Below are positions 45,309 through 53,560 of a stretch of 64,000 nt of DNA, piece by piece. Position 1 is the stretch's first letter. The number at the start of each line of letters is the position of its first letter. The translations under genes were made by a program, and so were the position numbers. The notes beneath the pieces were generated by a model. That model saw nothing but the letters and a program-made list of their open reading frames with translations. It ran no database searches and was not told the origin of the DNA. Source of the stretch: Glycomyces buryatensis (lineage in GTDB: Bacteria > Actinomycetota > Actinomycetes > Mycobacteriales > Micromonosporaceae); NCBI RefSeq assembly GCF_004912275.1, contig NZ_STGY01000025.1, positions 124,001 to 188,000 of the forward strand. Reading direction: 5' to 3'.

Positions 45309-46358
45309 TTGATATCCGAGGACCCAGACAGCGGCGAAGCCGCGCCGCCGCAAGAAGAGCCGATCGCTCAGCAAGAGCGCACCCAAGGATCGGTGCTGGG
45401 CCTGCGCGTAGCCCTGTGGTCCATGGCCGGACTCACCGGCATCTGCGGCGTTCCGGCGATGACGATGATTCCCGGCCTTGAGCACGCTTTCAAGCCGGAT
45501 CCGCCCTTGGACGAGATGCACAGCACGGCGCTACTGGTGATCCTCGCATTCGGCACGGCGCTGCCGGTCTATCTGCTCGCGGCTATCCATGTCGGGTTGA
45601 CCGGGCGGGGGATGGTTTATCTGGGCTTGTCTGTGCCCGCTTTCGCGATCCAGATGGTGCTTGCCCTCAATGCTCAGGCCTTCCTTGGAATCATCACATT
45701 CCTGCCAGCGGCTATCGCGGGGATCTTCGCTCTCTACGAAGCGACCCGGGCCGACATTAAGCATCAGCTCGCAAACCCTCGCTCCCGCAAGCTGATCCTG
45801 TGGCCGGACCTGGTGGTCATCCCGGCAAGTATCGCGTTGGTTGCAGTGTTGATTGGCCACATCGACGCGGAATACGTTCCCGGGGAACCGAACACGCCGC
45901 GCGAATTCGATTCCTCCGAAGGCTGGCAGCGCCTCGATGCCGTGGTGCAGGACAGTCTGTCCGCGCTCGAAGCCGTCGAAGGATTTGCCGTGGCCAGGGG
46001 CCCGGACTACAGGGACTACTCGGGCCTCAACGAATGCGAGCACGGTGCCGCCCGGGACGAGGAATGGGTAGATCTCCAGATCGTCTACCGCTTCGGTGAA
46101 CTCGAACCGGACAGCGAGCTGAGCTTGGCGTACATGGAGAGCCTCAAGGAGTCATGGACGGAGCACGGATACACGATCACCGGTGATTCCTCCGCTGAGG
46201 CCGCCACCGGTGACCAGTCGCGCGGCTATCGGGTCTCGGCTGCCACGGATGAGGGCATCACCATCTCCTACACGGTCGGATACGGACAAGCCAAGCTCGA
46301 GGCGAGGACGGGGTGCATCCTCAAGATCGGCGAGATCGACACCGTGGATCCGCTGTGA
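45309..46358 (+). CDS. Four-TM protein fused to the extracytoplasmic domain found in effector-cassette lipoproteins
   Basis: A 349-residue protein. Four helices lie at about 32-52, 72-92, 100-135 and 158-178. The N-terminal half matches the free-standing 4-TM protein at 52950 (LPVYLLAAIHVG against LPLNLLAAIHVG). Residues 200-349 are extracytoplasmic and match the lipoprotein at 52080: WVDLQIVYRF, WTEHGYTIT and DEGITISYTVGYG correspond to NIEIRYRLS, WTSLGYEIT and EHGISISYAVGRYG. The start is TTG with GAGGA seven bases upstream. It thus unites two proteins that are separate neighbours in the first hydrolase cassette. Confidence 0.7.
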   Translation: MISEDPDSGEAAPPQEEPIAQQERTQGSVLGLRVALWSMAGLTGICGVPAMTMIPGLEHAFKPDPPLDEMHSTALLVILAFGTALPVYLLAAIHVGLTGRGMVYLGLSVPAFAIQMVLALNAQAFLGIITFLPAAIAGIFALYEATRADIKHQLANPRSRKLILWPDLVVIPASIALVAVLIGHIDAEYVPGEPNTPREFDSSEGWQRLDAVVQDSLSALEAVEGFAVARGPDYRDYSGLNECEHGAARDEEWVDLQIVYRFGELEPDSELSLAYMESLKESWTEHGYTITGDSSAEAATGDQSRGYRVSAATDEGITISYTVGYGQAKLEARTGCILKIGEIDTVDPL

Positions 46359-46418
46359 GCGGCGAACCTCGGTCACGATGGTTTCGCGGTTGGTGCTGGC
46401 ATGGATGCTTAGGTAGAA

Positions 46419-46449
46419 TTATTATACGTAGAATACTTCTACATAATAA
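46419..46449. promoter_or_regulatory. AT-rich operator-like inverted repeat upstream of the ATPase gene
   Basis: TTATTATACGTAGAA and TTCTACATAATAA form an inverted repeat around TAC, in a strikingly AT-rich stretch. GTAGAAT is also directly repeated 15 bases apart. It overlaps the expected promoter and lies just before the start codon. Confidence 0.55.
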
Positions 46450-46458
46450 GAGGTGCCT

Positions 46459-47928
46459 ATGAGCAGCGAATTTATCGGTAGAATACGCGAAATTCGAGTG
46501 TTGCAAAAACGGATTGAGCGAATCTCGAGCTCTGGCAGGGGCGCGGCGTTCACGATCCGCGGTCGTCGCCAGGTCGGCAAGTCCCGATTGGTGCAGGAGC
46601 TCTGCGACCGAGCCGGGCTCCCGTACTGCTTCTGGGCGGCATCCAAGGGGGCGGCCCCGGCGCTGGCGGTCGAGGACTTCGTTGCCGCGCTCGCGGGCTC
46701 CAGTCTGGGGGAGAACGCCCCGATTCCCTCGGTGAGAACCGGCAGTTGGCCCGACGCGTTCGCCGTGCTCGCCTCACTGTTGCCGGATACGCCGTCCATA
46801 GTCGTGATGGATGAACTCCCCTGGGCGGCCGAACAGGACCGAGCCTTCGACGGGGCCCTGCAGACCGCGTGGGATCGAATGCTCTCGAATAAGCCGGTTC
46901 TGCTGCTGCTCTTGGGATCCGATCTGCACATGATGGAACGCCTGACTGCTTACGACCGGCCTTTCTATGGACGAGCCGATACCCTCAGGCTGCTGCCGAT
47001 GAACCCGGCCGAAACGGCCGCCGCAACCGGCCTGGACGGGGCCGATGCGGTCGATGCCCATCTGCTCAGCGGAGGTCTCCCCGGCATTCTCCGAGTCTGG
47101 CCGTCCGGCATGACCGCCTTGGACTTTCTGCGCCAGGAATGCGATGATCCCGCTTCGCCGCTGTTCGGCGTCCCACAGCAGACATTGGCGGCCGAATTTC
47201 CCGCACCCGACCAGACCAGGCGAGTTCTGGAGGGCATCGGCAGCGGCAATCGGACGCGTCAGAACATCGCAGTCGCCTCCGGCAGCGTCGAAGGCGGTCT
47301 TCCTTCCGGAGCGCTCAGTCCGATCCTGCGACGTCTCGCCACGGAGAAGAAGGCGGTCGTGGAGGCGGTGCCACTATCGGTCCGTCCGGGCAAGCCCGCC
47401 GTGTACCGTATTGCCGACCCCAACCTCCAGCTTTACCTGGCCGCACTGCGCGGGGCGTTCGAGCTGGTGGAACGCGGGCATGCGGATCAGGCATTCCGTT
47501 TGGTGCAGCGGCGCTGGGATGCCTGGCGGGGACGTGCGGTCGAACCGCTCGTGCGTGAATCGCTCCAAATCGCGGGGGCGACCGGAGATCTCCCGTGGGA
47601 CGGTGTCGAGACCGTCGGTGGTTGGTGGAACCGGCAATTCGATCCCGAGTTGGACCTCGTGGGCGCGGACCGAGCTCCTGTCGCGGGAAGGGTGTTCTTC
47701 GTGGGATCGGTGAAGTGGCTGAATCGTCCGTTCGACCGGCATGACCGCGACGCGTTGCTGCGGGTGGCGCCGCAGGTGCCGGGCTACGACCCGGACACCA
47801 CCGGTCTGGTCGTGGCCAGCAGGTCCGGTTTGGATCGGCGGATCGACAGCGAGGGCATCGACCTCGTCTGGACTCCTGAAGAGCTGCTTTCCGCGTGGGG
47901 CGACCGACAGTTACACGGTCCGAGTTGA
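46459..47928 (+). CDS. AAA-type ATPase (ATPase_2 / archaeal-ATPase family) with DUF234-like C-terminus
   Basis: A 489-residue soluble protein. Walker A is FTIRGRRQVGKSRLVQE near residue 32 and Walker B is SIVVMDELPW near residue 115. A helical and winged-helix part follows (LSGGLPGILRVWP, LSPILRRLATEKK). The C-terminal 130 residues resemble DUF234, a degenerate PD-(D/E)XK nuclease-like fold (PELDLVGAD then FVGSVKW, where the usual E-x-K has Ser in place of Glu). ATG 46459 was preferred to GTG 46453 because AGAGG is correctly spaced. The family is scattered across archaea and bacteria and often horizontally acquired. Role unknown. Confidence 0.85.
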   Translation: MSSEFIGRIREIRVLQKRIERISSSGRGAAFTIRGRRQVGKSRLVQELCDRAGLPYCFWAASKGAAPALAVEDFVAALAGSSLGENAPIPSVRTGSWPDAFAVLASLLPDTPSIVVMDELPWAAEQDRAFDGALQTAWDRMLSNKPVLLLLLGSDLHMMERLTAYDRPFYGRADTLRLLPMNPAETAAATGLDGADAVDAHLLSGGLPGILRVWPSGMTALDFLRQECDDPASPLFGVPQQTLAAEFPAPDQTRRVLEGIGSGNRTRQNIAVASGSVEGGLPSGALSPILRRLATEKKAVVEAVPLSVRPGKPAVYRIADPNLQLYLAALRGAFELVERGHADQAFRLVQRRWDAWRGRAVEPLVRESLQIAGATGDLPWDGVETVGGWWNRQFDPELDLVGADRAPVAGRVFFVGSVKWLNRPFDRHDRDALLRVAPQVPGYDPDTTGLVVASRSGLDRRIDSEGIDLVWTPEELLSAWGDRQLHGPS

Positions 47929-48072
47929 CGGAACTGTACTTCCCATAAGTACAGTTCCGCGCTGAATGGTCGGCGAGCGTCGACGCGAAAGTTCGGGGAG
48001 GGGCCGGCCAATCCCCACCGATTGACCGGCCCTGAGGTGCCTCCCGGCCCGAGCCGCGTCGGGCCGGGAGGC
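47929..48072. terminator. Three successive hairpins between convergent genes
   Basis: Hairpin 1 (47929-47959) has 13-base perfect arms CGGAACTGTACTT/AAGTACAGTTCCG. Hairpin 2 (48001-48032) has arms GGGCCGG-x-CAATC/GATTG-x-CCGGCCC. Hairpin 3 (48039-48072) has arms GCCTCCCGGCCCG/CGGGCCGGGAGGC. The first ends the ATPase gene; the third ends the minus-strand pair. Confidence 0.75.
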
Positions 48073-48084
48073 GGTCTTCAAAGG

Positions 48085-48384
48085 TCAGCCGTCGCAGAAG
48101 CGAGTGCCGCGCTGCCAGATGCGGGCGGCTTCGGCCACAATGGCTTCGCGGTTGTTATTAGCCCATTCGGCGTGAAGCGGCGCCGAGATCCTCAGGTCGG
48201 GCCCGTCGGTGTCGAGACCGGTGACGGAACCGAGGGCGCCAGGCTGTCCGGTGTCGGCCTCCGGTTCCCAGGGAGGGTTGCCGCAGAAGGTGATGCGGAG
48301 CCGGGCCTGGTAGGGGAGGGACGTGTAGCGCAGGTACCGGCCGTCGACGCAGGCGATCCCGGTGAGGTGGAGGTGGGTCATCAT
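48085..48384 (-). CDS. Unknown 99-residue protein
   Basis: A small soluble protein with CVDGRYLRYTSLPYQARLRI and a C-terminal helix NREAIVAEAARIWQRG, with three cysteines. No family recognised. Its ATG overlaps the stop of the upstream 370-residue gene in ATGA, which indicates a coupled pair. A strong terminator follows at 48039-48072. Confidence 0.6.
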   Translation of the reverse strand: MMTHLHLTGIACVDGRYLRYTSLPYQARLRITFCGNPPWEPEADTGQPGALGSVTGLDTDGPDLRISAPLHAEWANNNREAIVAEAARIWQRGTRFCDG

Positions 48385-49493
48385 GCCACCGCCAGACTGA
48401 CGGGACGCCCGATCGGACCGGGTCGGGGCGGGTTCGCGCGTTCCAATCTGTAGCGCCGGGCCCCGGCGAGAGCAGAGGTCATCGAGCCGGTCCCAACCCC
48501 AGAAGCATTATGCTGTACCGAGGTTCGAGGATCGGCAACGCGTTGAACAGGGATCGCCGCAGAAACCACGCGGGTAGGCGGCCCGCCCGTGGAAGGCATC
48601 CCCCGCCCGCCCGCCGACGGAGCCGGGCCGGTACCCGGAACCGGCCGCAAAGGCCGAGGCGCGGTGACGGTGCCGAGAGCAAATACCCACAGCAGCCAGC
48701 GCGCCAACCAGCCGAGGCGTTCGCGCAGGGCGGGCGGGTCGGGTTCGAAGTGCGCGGCGGCCAGATCGGCGGAGTTCGCCATGAAGCGGGTGAAGGCTGC
48801 CTCCCGCATCCGGGAGAACCGGTGTGGCGCATCGCGATGGGGCCGCGGTCGACCGGCCCGCGGCACATCGGCGCTGGCCGCCTCACGCCGCAAGTTCGCC
48901 CGCATCGCAGACACCTTCCGCCCCGAATCGGCGGAGCACTCGGCATGGATGGCCTGAACCTCGTCCTCGGTCCAGCGGCGCACCGGAACCATTTCGATAC
49001 CGGCCCATCGAGGGCTCGGCATTTCCCTTTCGCTCGGAGGCACGGGATCCGGGAGTTCACCGTGGCGGTGCCGCCCGGTGCGCCTATCGGGTTGCCACCC
49101 CTGCGAACCGAAAGGCCCGGGATCGTCGGGATCGAAGGGCCGGCCGGAGTCGATGCTCCAGCCACCGCCGGTGCTGCGCAGGTAGGCGGGTTCGTACCGA
49201 GGCGAGACCGGATCGCCGTCCCAAGCGCGGGGGTCGCAGCACTCGGGCGAGTGCTGGTACCGATAGGCCCCAGAGGTGTCGGGGTCGGGAGAGCCGTCAA
49301 CCAAGAACAGTCGACGACCAGCCCAGTCGAAGAACCCATCGCCTTCGACGTATTCAAGCGGGTCACCCGTCCGCACGGGCCGGGCTCCGTAGCCGACCTC
49401 GAATTGCAGGGGAGGTGCCTCGAACGGGGTGGACGCCGGGGCGTTTCGACCTGGCGTGCTGGCAGGATTTTGGCGTACGCTGACGCTAACCAC
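48381..49493 (-). CDS. Unknown protein, coupled to the 99-residue gene
   Basis: A 370-residue protein starting at GTG with GGAAGGG upstream. Residues 30-120 are rich in Gly, Asp, Tyr and Trp (ARPVRTGDPLEYVEGDGFFD and SPECCDPRAWDGD) and could bind metal or nucleic acid. Residues 170-260 are basic and helical. A hydrophobic stretch near 265-285 (RLGWLARWLLWVFALGTV) may be one membrane helix, followed by a Pro/Ala-rich tail. This frame was chosen over overlapping Arg-rich frames because of its balanced composition and the ATGA coupling. No function recognised. Confidence 0.55.
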   Translation of the reverse strand: MVSVSVRQNPASTPGRNAPASTPFEAPPLQFEVGYGARPVRTGDPLEYVEGDGFFDWAGRRLFLVDGSPDPDTSGAYRYQHSPECCDPRAWDGDPVSPRYEPAYLRSTGGGWSIDSGRPFDPDDPGPFGSQGWQPDRRTGRHRHGELPDPVPPSEREMPSPRWAGIEMVPVRRWTEDEVQAIHAECSADSGRKVSAMRANLRREAASADVPRAGRPRPHRDAPHRFSRMREAAFTRFMANSADLAAAHFEPDPPALRERLGWLARWLLWVFALGTVTAPRPLRPVPGTGPAPSAGGRGMPSTGGPPTRVVSAAIPVQRVADPRTSVQHNASGVGTGSMTSALAGARRYRLERANPPRPGPIGRPVSLAVA

Positions 49494-49848
49494 GGGAGGG
49501 TTCCCTTCCTGGTGGTGAGTGACGGGTCGCCCCTGTCGCCAAACATGTCGGCGACCCGTCGCGGATTATTCAATTGGGATTCTGGATTCCGCGCACTGCG
49601 CGTCCTCCCACGGTGCCACACCGAAACCCCGTCACATAGGCATCGACACGCCGAATCCGAACCCTGTTCTTACGCGTCTAGAAGTTTTGGGTTACGACGC
49701 TCCCACGCTGGCACGATCTGAGGACCTCACGCCTCGCATCGCCTTGGTAGCATCACTCTCGGTGGTCCCAGACCACCACATCCCCGTCAAACCCGAATAG
49801 ATGGACTTCCCCTGATGTCGCACCACCTCTCCCGCACGGAGGCAGCCG
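49494..49848. other. Intergenic region between divergent genes
   Basis: About 355 bases without a gene. A hairpin GACGGGTCGCC/GGCGACCCGTC (49521-49560) lies in the leader of the minus-strand gene, and a shorter one, GGTGGTC/GACCACC, lies at 49761-49777. Promoters for both directions are expected here, but no clear -10/-35 pair stands out. Confidence 0.4.
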
Positions 49849-50199
49849 TTGTCTGGCGCTGACGTCTTCACCATGGAGCCCGATGAGGTCCACAAGTCAG
49901 TGGAGATCCTCTTCAACGTCGAATCCCAGATCGACACCCAGACCGAACGCCTCGCCAACGACACCCACCCGCTCATCACGCATCTCGTAGACTCCTCCAC
50001 CGCATACGGCCCGGCTCTGGCCGAGGCCGTCGAATGGTGGCGCCACGAGCGTGCGGGCGGATTCAAGCAACGCTGCGGCGACACCGGCGAATATCTGGCC
50101 GTCTGCACCGCCGAAGCCGTCGAAGTCGACGACTACACCGCCGGAGACTTCGAAACCTACGCAGACACCGACCGCTACCCCGGCCGCAGCGGCATCTAG
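49849..50199 (+). CDS. Small helical partner protein of DUF1023 effector, cassette 1
   Basis: A 116-residue soluble helical protein. The start is TTG with GGAGG six bases upstream. It contains ADVFTMEPDEVHKSVEILFN, an AEAVEWWRHERAGGF segment and a C-terminus ending DTDRYPGRSGI. The gene at 59496 encodes a close paralog (ADVFTMEPDSVHRAVEVLFD, TGEWWKIHRAGGF, DSDRYPGRD). Both stand directly in front of a hydrolase gene, the position occupied by small alpha-helical targeting partners of T7SS toxins. It may form a complex with the N-terminal helical part of the hydrolase for export. Function inferred from context. Confidence 0.75.
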   Translation: MSGADVFTMEPDEVHKSVEILFNVESQIDTQTERLANDTHPLITHLVDSSTAYGPALAEAVEWWRHERAGGFKQRCGDTGEYLAVCTAEAVEVDDYTAGDFETYADTDRYPGRSGI

Positions 50200-50220
50200 G
50201 GCCGACAGGAGGAGACGCTG

Positions 50221-52077
50221 ATGAGCGACATGACCTGGAAGGACCTGCTCGACCTCGACTGCGCGGCGATCAAAGAAGCGGGCGAATACTGGAAGTCCTA
50301 CGCGTCCACGATGATCGACCACACCGAAGTACTGCGCACCGAAGTCATCAACGGACACCTGAGCACCGACAACTACGAGTCAGACACCGCCGACCTGGTT
50401 CGCGAACACATCGACCTGTCCGCCGGACGGTTCGAGGACGACGTGTCCGACTACGCCGACATCCGCATCGCCACCTCCCTGCTGGAGCTCGCCGACGCGC
50501 TGGGGGCCGAGCAGACCGAGGTCGTCGAGGTGCTCGGCCTGATCGAGGAACATGACTTCGAAATCGAGAAAGGGCCGCACGACTACGAGGTCAACCCGAC
50601 CGGGCACCTGCACCGTGCTATCTTCCTGCACCTCGACCCGCCGCAGTGGCTGTGCGACCGCGTCGGAGTCGAAAAGCCCTCGGCCTGGTACGACCTCTTC
50701 AGCGAAGCCGAAGTGCTCGTCAAGATGAACGCCTTCTACGACTCCGCCTACGATTTGTGCGGGCAGTACCAGGACTGGCTGCGCGCGATCATGTCACGCG
50801 CCCACGACGCCGACGACGACGCAGCGGCCTCGCTGGCATCGATGAGTGAAAACCAGACCGAGCTCCCGCCACAGCTCGGAGGCGACTACGACGACCAGAT
50901 CGACGGCTACAAGGACAAGCTCAGCGAGGAAGTCGCCACCGAGATGGAGGCGATTGCCAATGGCGAGTCCGACATGTCACCCGAACAGGTCAACCAATGG
51001 TGGGACGACCTGACCGATGCCGAACGCGAGGCCTTGATTGCCGAGCACCCCGAATGGGTCGGTCCCACCGACGGCATCCCCGTGGAAGCCCGCGACGAGG
51101 CGAACCGAGTCGTCCTGACCGACCAGATTGACGACCTCGACAGCCAGATCACCGACATCGAGCAGCAGATTGCCCAGATGGAGGCTGATGGCACCGATCG
51201 AGGCGGTCGCGGAGGCAATGAATACGACACGGCAGAATATAGCGACCTCAAAGACCAACTCGCCGAACTCCAGGGGCAGTACGAAGGTCTCACCTACCTG
51301 CAAGACAAGATCACCGACGACGAGGGCCACCCGGCGGTGTACGACGGGACCGATCAGCCTTACTACCTGTTGGGCACTGGCACCGAGGGCAGTGGTCAGG
51401 CCATGGTCTCCATCGGCAACCCCGATGAAGCCGCCAATGTCCAGACCTACGTCCCCGGTACATATGCGGGGATCGACAACCTCGGCGGTGACATGAACCG
51501 TATCGAGACAATGGCCTACGACGCCGATTACTGGGGTGACGGGAGCGAGACAGCCACGGTCATGTGGCTCGGATACGACGCGCCCAGCAGCTTGGTCACC
51601 GAGGCGACGGACACAGAACAGGCCGAGGACGCCGCAGCAGACCTGGAATCGTTCACCCAGGGCCTCAGGGCCACCGCCGAGGGAGACCCGGCGAACCTGA
51701 CGCTCACCGGGCACTCGTACGGGTCCACGGTGATCGGCACCGCCGCGTCCACCGAGGGCGTGGACGCCGACAATCTGCTCTTCGTCGCTTCTCCCGGCAC
51801 CAACGTGGACACCGCCGACGCGCTCGGGGTAGGAGCGGAGAACGTCTATGCCACCCGGAATGACCAGGATGTCATCCAGCACACCGTGGTCCACGGGACC
51901 GATCCGACCGATACAAGCTTCGGAGCCAATGTGATCGAAAGCGAAGCTCAGGGAGGGTACAGCTGGTGGGACCAGTACAACGAAGGTAAGGATAACCACA
52001 GCACCTACTGGCAGGACGTGAATTTGGCCGGGCGAGAGCAGATGGCCAACGTCGTCACCGGACAAGCAGGAACCTGA
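50221..52077 (+). CDS. T7SS effector-like protein with DUF1023 alpha/beta hydrolase domain, cassette 1
   Basis: A 618-residue protein without a signal peptide. Residues 1-110 are helical (MTWKDLLDLDCAAIKEAGEY) and resemble WXG/LXG-type export modules. A helical middle and a coiled coil at about 300-345 follow. The C-terminal part is a DUF1023 (PF06259-type) hydrolase domain with the nucleophile elbow LTGHSYGST, Ser499. Further segments VMWLGYDAP, LLFVASPG and a final NHSTYW that could supply the catalytic His complete the fold. The substrate is unknown; lipids or cell-wall esters are possible. The paralog at 59877 matches throughout. It is followed two bases later by its lipoprotein partner gene. 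Confidence 0.85.
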   Translation: MSDMTWKDLLDLDCAAIKEAGEYWKSYASTMIDHTEVLRTEVINGHLSTDNYESDTADLVREHIDLSAGRFEDDVSDYADIRIATSLLELADALGAEQTEVVEVLGLIEEHDFEIEKGPHDYEVNPTGHLHRAIFLHLDPPQWLCDRVGVEKPSAWYDLFSEAEVLVKMNAFYDSAYDLCGQYQDWLRAIMSRAHDADDDAAASLASMSENQTELPPQLGGDYDDQIDGYKDKLSEEVATEMEAIANGESDMSPEQVNQWWDDLTDAEREALIAEHPEWVGPTDGIPVEARDEANRVVLTDQIDDLDSQITDIEQQIAQMEADGTDRGGRGGNEYDTAEYSDLKDQLAELQGQYEGLTYLQDKITDDEGHPAVYDGTDQPYYLLGTGTEGSGQAMVSIGNPDEAANVQTYVPGTYAGIDNLGGDMNRIETMAYDADYWGDGSETATVMWLGYDAPSSLVTEATDTEQAEDAAADLESFTQGLRATAEGDPANLTLTGHSYGSTVIGTAASTEGVDADNLLFVASPGTNVDTADALGVGAENVYATRNDQDVIQHTVVHGTDPTDTSFGANVIESEAQGGYSWWDQYNEGKDNHSTYWQDVNLAGREQMANVVTGQAGT

Positions 52078-52079
52078 CC

Positions 52080-52802
52080 ATGAGATACGAACCACAGCCA
52101 CAGGCCAGGCGAGTGAGCGCGCTCTTGGGAGGAATTGCCGTGTCCCTCGCGGCTCTCTTCACCACCGGCTGCTCATCAGCGGAGGACACTATGGATACCC
52201 CACCCAAAAGCGAATACACCCAGGCCGAGGCATACGGCCCGATGGAGGCCACCGCCGCGGACGCAGTCGCGGCCCTGCCCGACTTCCCTGGGTTTGAGCA
52301 ACGCTCATGGGATGAATTGCCGTGCACCCACAACGGCCAGGACGATCCGGATTACACGAACATCGAAATCAGATACCGCCTCTCGGCTGAGGATTCCGAG
52401 TCAGCACTTGTTCGCGAACAGTACGTCGATGTGCTGCGTGACCATTGGACTTCGCTCGGCTACGAAATTACCGCTGACAGCGTCACTGAGAAGAGCGAAC
52501 GTACCGACCGCCTTCTGGGTGTCGAGCTTGAACATGGCATTAGCATCTCGTACGCAGTCGGCAGGTACGGAGGGCTATTCGTTCAGTCAGGCTGCGTACC
52601 CGTAAGCGACCTCAGCGAATTCGAGTACATTCCCCCGGCTGGTGGCATCGAGCCTGGCAGTGAAGGTGACAAGGTCGAGGAATACTTCCCCGACGGCATC
52701 CCGAGCGCGGACGCCACCGCGATTGACCCGTTCGCGAACACCCAGTCCGTCGCAGCCCTGGCGCCGTTCGATTCGCCTGGCTCGTATGAGGGCCAGCTTT
52801 GA
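52080..52802 (+). CDS. Lipoprotein partner of the hydrolase, cassette 1
   Basis: A 240-residue protein with a lipoprotein signal peptide (RRVSALLGGIAVSLAALFTTGC, lipidated Cys near residue 31). The mature part begins with a Pro/Asp-rich linker, then a domain of about 130 residues (DYTNIEIRYRLSAEDSE, WTSLGYEIT, GISISYAVGRYGGL, SGCVPV) and a tail ending FDSPGSYEGQL. The same domain occurs in the genes at 45309 and 61679. Being outside, anchored and coupled to a secreted hydrolase, it could be an immunity or surface-retention protein; this is inference. The ATG lies two bases after the hydrolase stop. Confidence 0.75.
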   Translation: MRYEPQPQARRVSALLGGIAVSLAALFTTGCSSAEDTMDTPPKSEYTQAEAYGPMEATAADAVAALPDFPGFEQRSWDELPCTHNGQDDPDYTNIEIRYRLSAEDSESALVREQYVDVLRDHWTSLGYEITADSVTEKSERTDRLLGVELEHGISISYAVGRYGGLFVQSGCVPVSDLSEFEYIPPAGGIEPGSEGDKVEEYFPDGIPSADATAIDPFANTQSVAALAPFDSPGSYEGQL

Positions 52803-52949
52803 GCGGAAGTGGATCGCGGTACGAGCCCGCGCGGAGTATCCGCCGTCCCATGGTGCTCATCGCAGCGGTCTCAGCGCTCCTGTTGCTGCATTGGGGAATT
52901 GAGGTCGTGTTCCTCGGCAAGGCCATGAGAGAGACGAGAGCGATCCCCG
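52799..52949 (+). pseudogene. 5' fragment of a 4-TM protein gene
   Basis: Reading from the TTG that overlaps the lipoprotein stop, the first 45 or so codons give RRPMVLIAAVSALLLLHWGI and VFLGKAMRET. They match the N-terminus of the intact gene at 53560 (RRPWVIIAAVSVLIALHSCA, TLLGKAIHET). Similarity stops where the next gene begins. The remaining frame is an Arg-rich shadow of that gene. Confidence 0.65.
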
Positions 52950-53498
52950 ATGTCCCTCCCCTACTTCGACGGGCCGCCGCCTGGAGCTGTGTTCGCATTG
53001 CGCATCCTGCTCGTTGTCCACGCCATTGTGGCCATCTGCCTGGCCGCGAACGCGTATCTGCTGCTGCTTGCCTTCACCGTGATGGTCGGTGGGACGGACG
53101 AGGAAGTTGTCCAGATGATGATCGTCATGGCCATCCTGTTCCTACCGTCGCTGCCGCTCAATCTGCTCGCGGCCATCCATGTTGGCCAGCGTCCCGCGCG
53201 AGCCAGGGCCTTTCTAGGGCTTGCGGTGTTCGGGGCCGTGTTCCAGACCCTCGCTGGCGCGCTGTACGTGTTCTCCACCCGAGGTATCGGTCTCCTTTCG
53301 GCGGCCCTGGCAACAGGTCTGTTCATCGCTTGGGTGGTGGCCTCCAAGAGGGCGGAAGTCTGGTCGGCCCCCGATGAGTCACCAGAGCACCCGGTTCGAC
53401 TCGCGCTCCTGGACCTCGGGATCGGCATTGCGGCGATCGTTGTGGCGGCCGGGATAGGGGTCGGGACCATGTTGGTGCGTTTCGGATGGCCCTTGTAA
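52950..53498 (+). CDS. Four-TM protein related to the N-terminal half of the 45309 product
   Basis: A 182-residue protein with helices at about 12-45, 52-80, 88-120 and 150-178. The block LPLNLLAAIHVGQRPARARA and the following FLGLAVFGAVFQ match the gene at 45309 (LPVYLLAAIHVG, YLGLSVPAFAIQ). It appears to be inserted between a truncated and an intact copy of another 4-TM gene. No catalytic residues are visible. It may act with the neighbouring lipoprotein, since the two domains are fused at 45309. Confidence 0.65.
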   Translation: MSLPYFDGPPPGAVFALRILLVVHAIVAICLAANAYLLLLAFTVMVGGTDEEVVQMMIVMAILFLPSLPLNLLAAIHVGQRPARARAFLGLAVFGAVFQTLAGALYVFSTRGIGLLSAALATGLFIAWVVASKRAEVWSAPDESPEHPVRLALLDLGIGIAAIVVAAGIGVGTMLVRFGWPL

Positions 53499-53503
53499 TG
53501 CCG

Positions 53504-53560
53504 CCTGTTGCAGCACCTGCTCGATTCGACCCGCCCGGAACCTACGAGGGCCAGCTTTGA
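53504..53560 (+). pseudogene. Remnant of a duplicated lipoprotein 3' end
   Basis: The last 18 codons before the 4-TM gene read PVAAPARFDPPGTYEGQL and stop. This matches the end of the intact lipoprotein at 52802 (FDSPGSYEGQL). The stop overlaps the next ATG in TGATG. Confidence 0.65.

Noticed and set aside
48510-49721. 403-codon plus-strand frame and a 380-codon alternative minus frame over the 48381 gene
   Set aside because: Both are Arg/Pro-rich. The chosen minus frame has balanced composition and an ATGA overlap with its neighbour.
52799-53377. 192-codon frame continuing from the truncated 4-TM fragment
   Set aside because: Only the first 45 or so codons match a real protein. The rest is a shadow of the 52950 gene.
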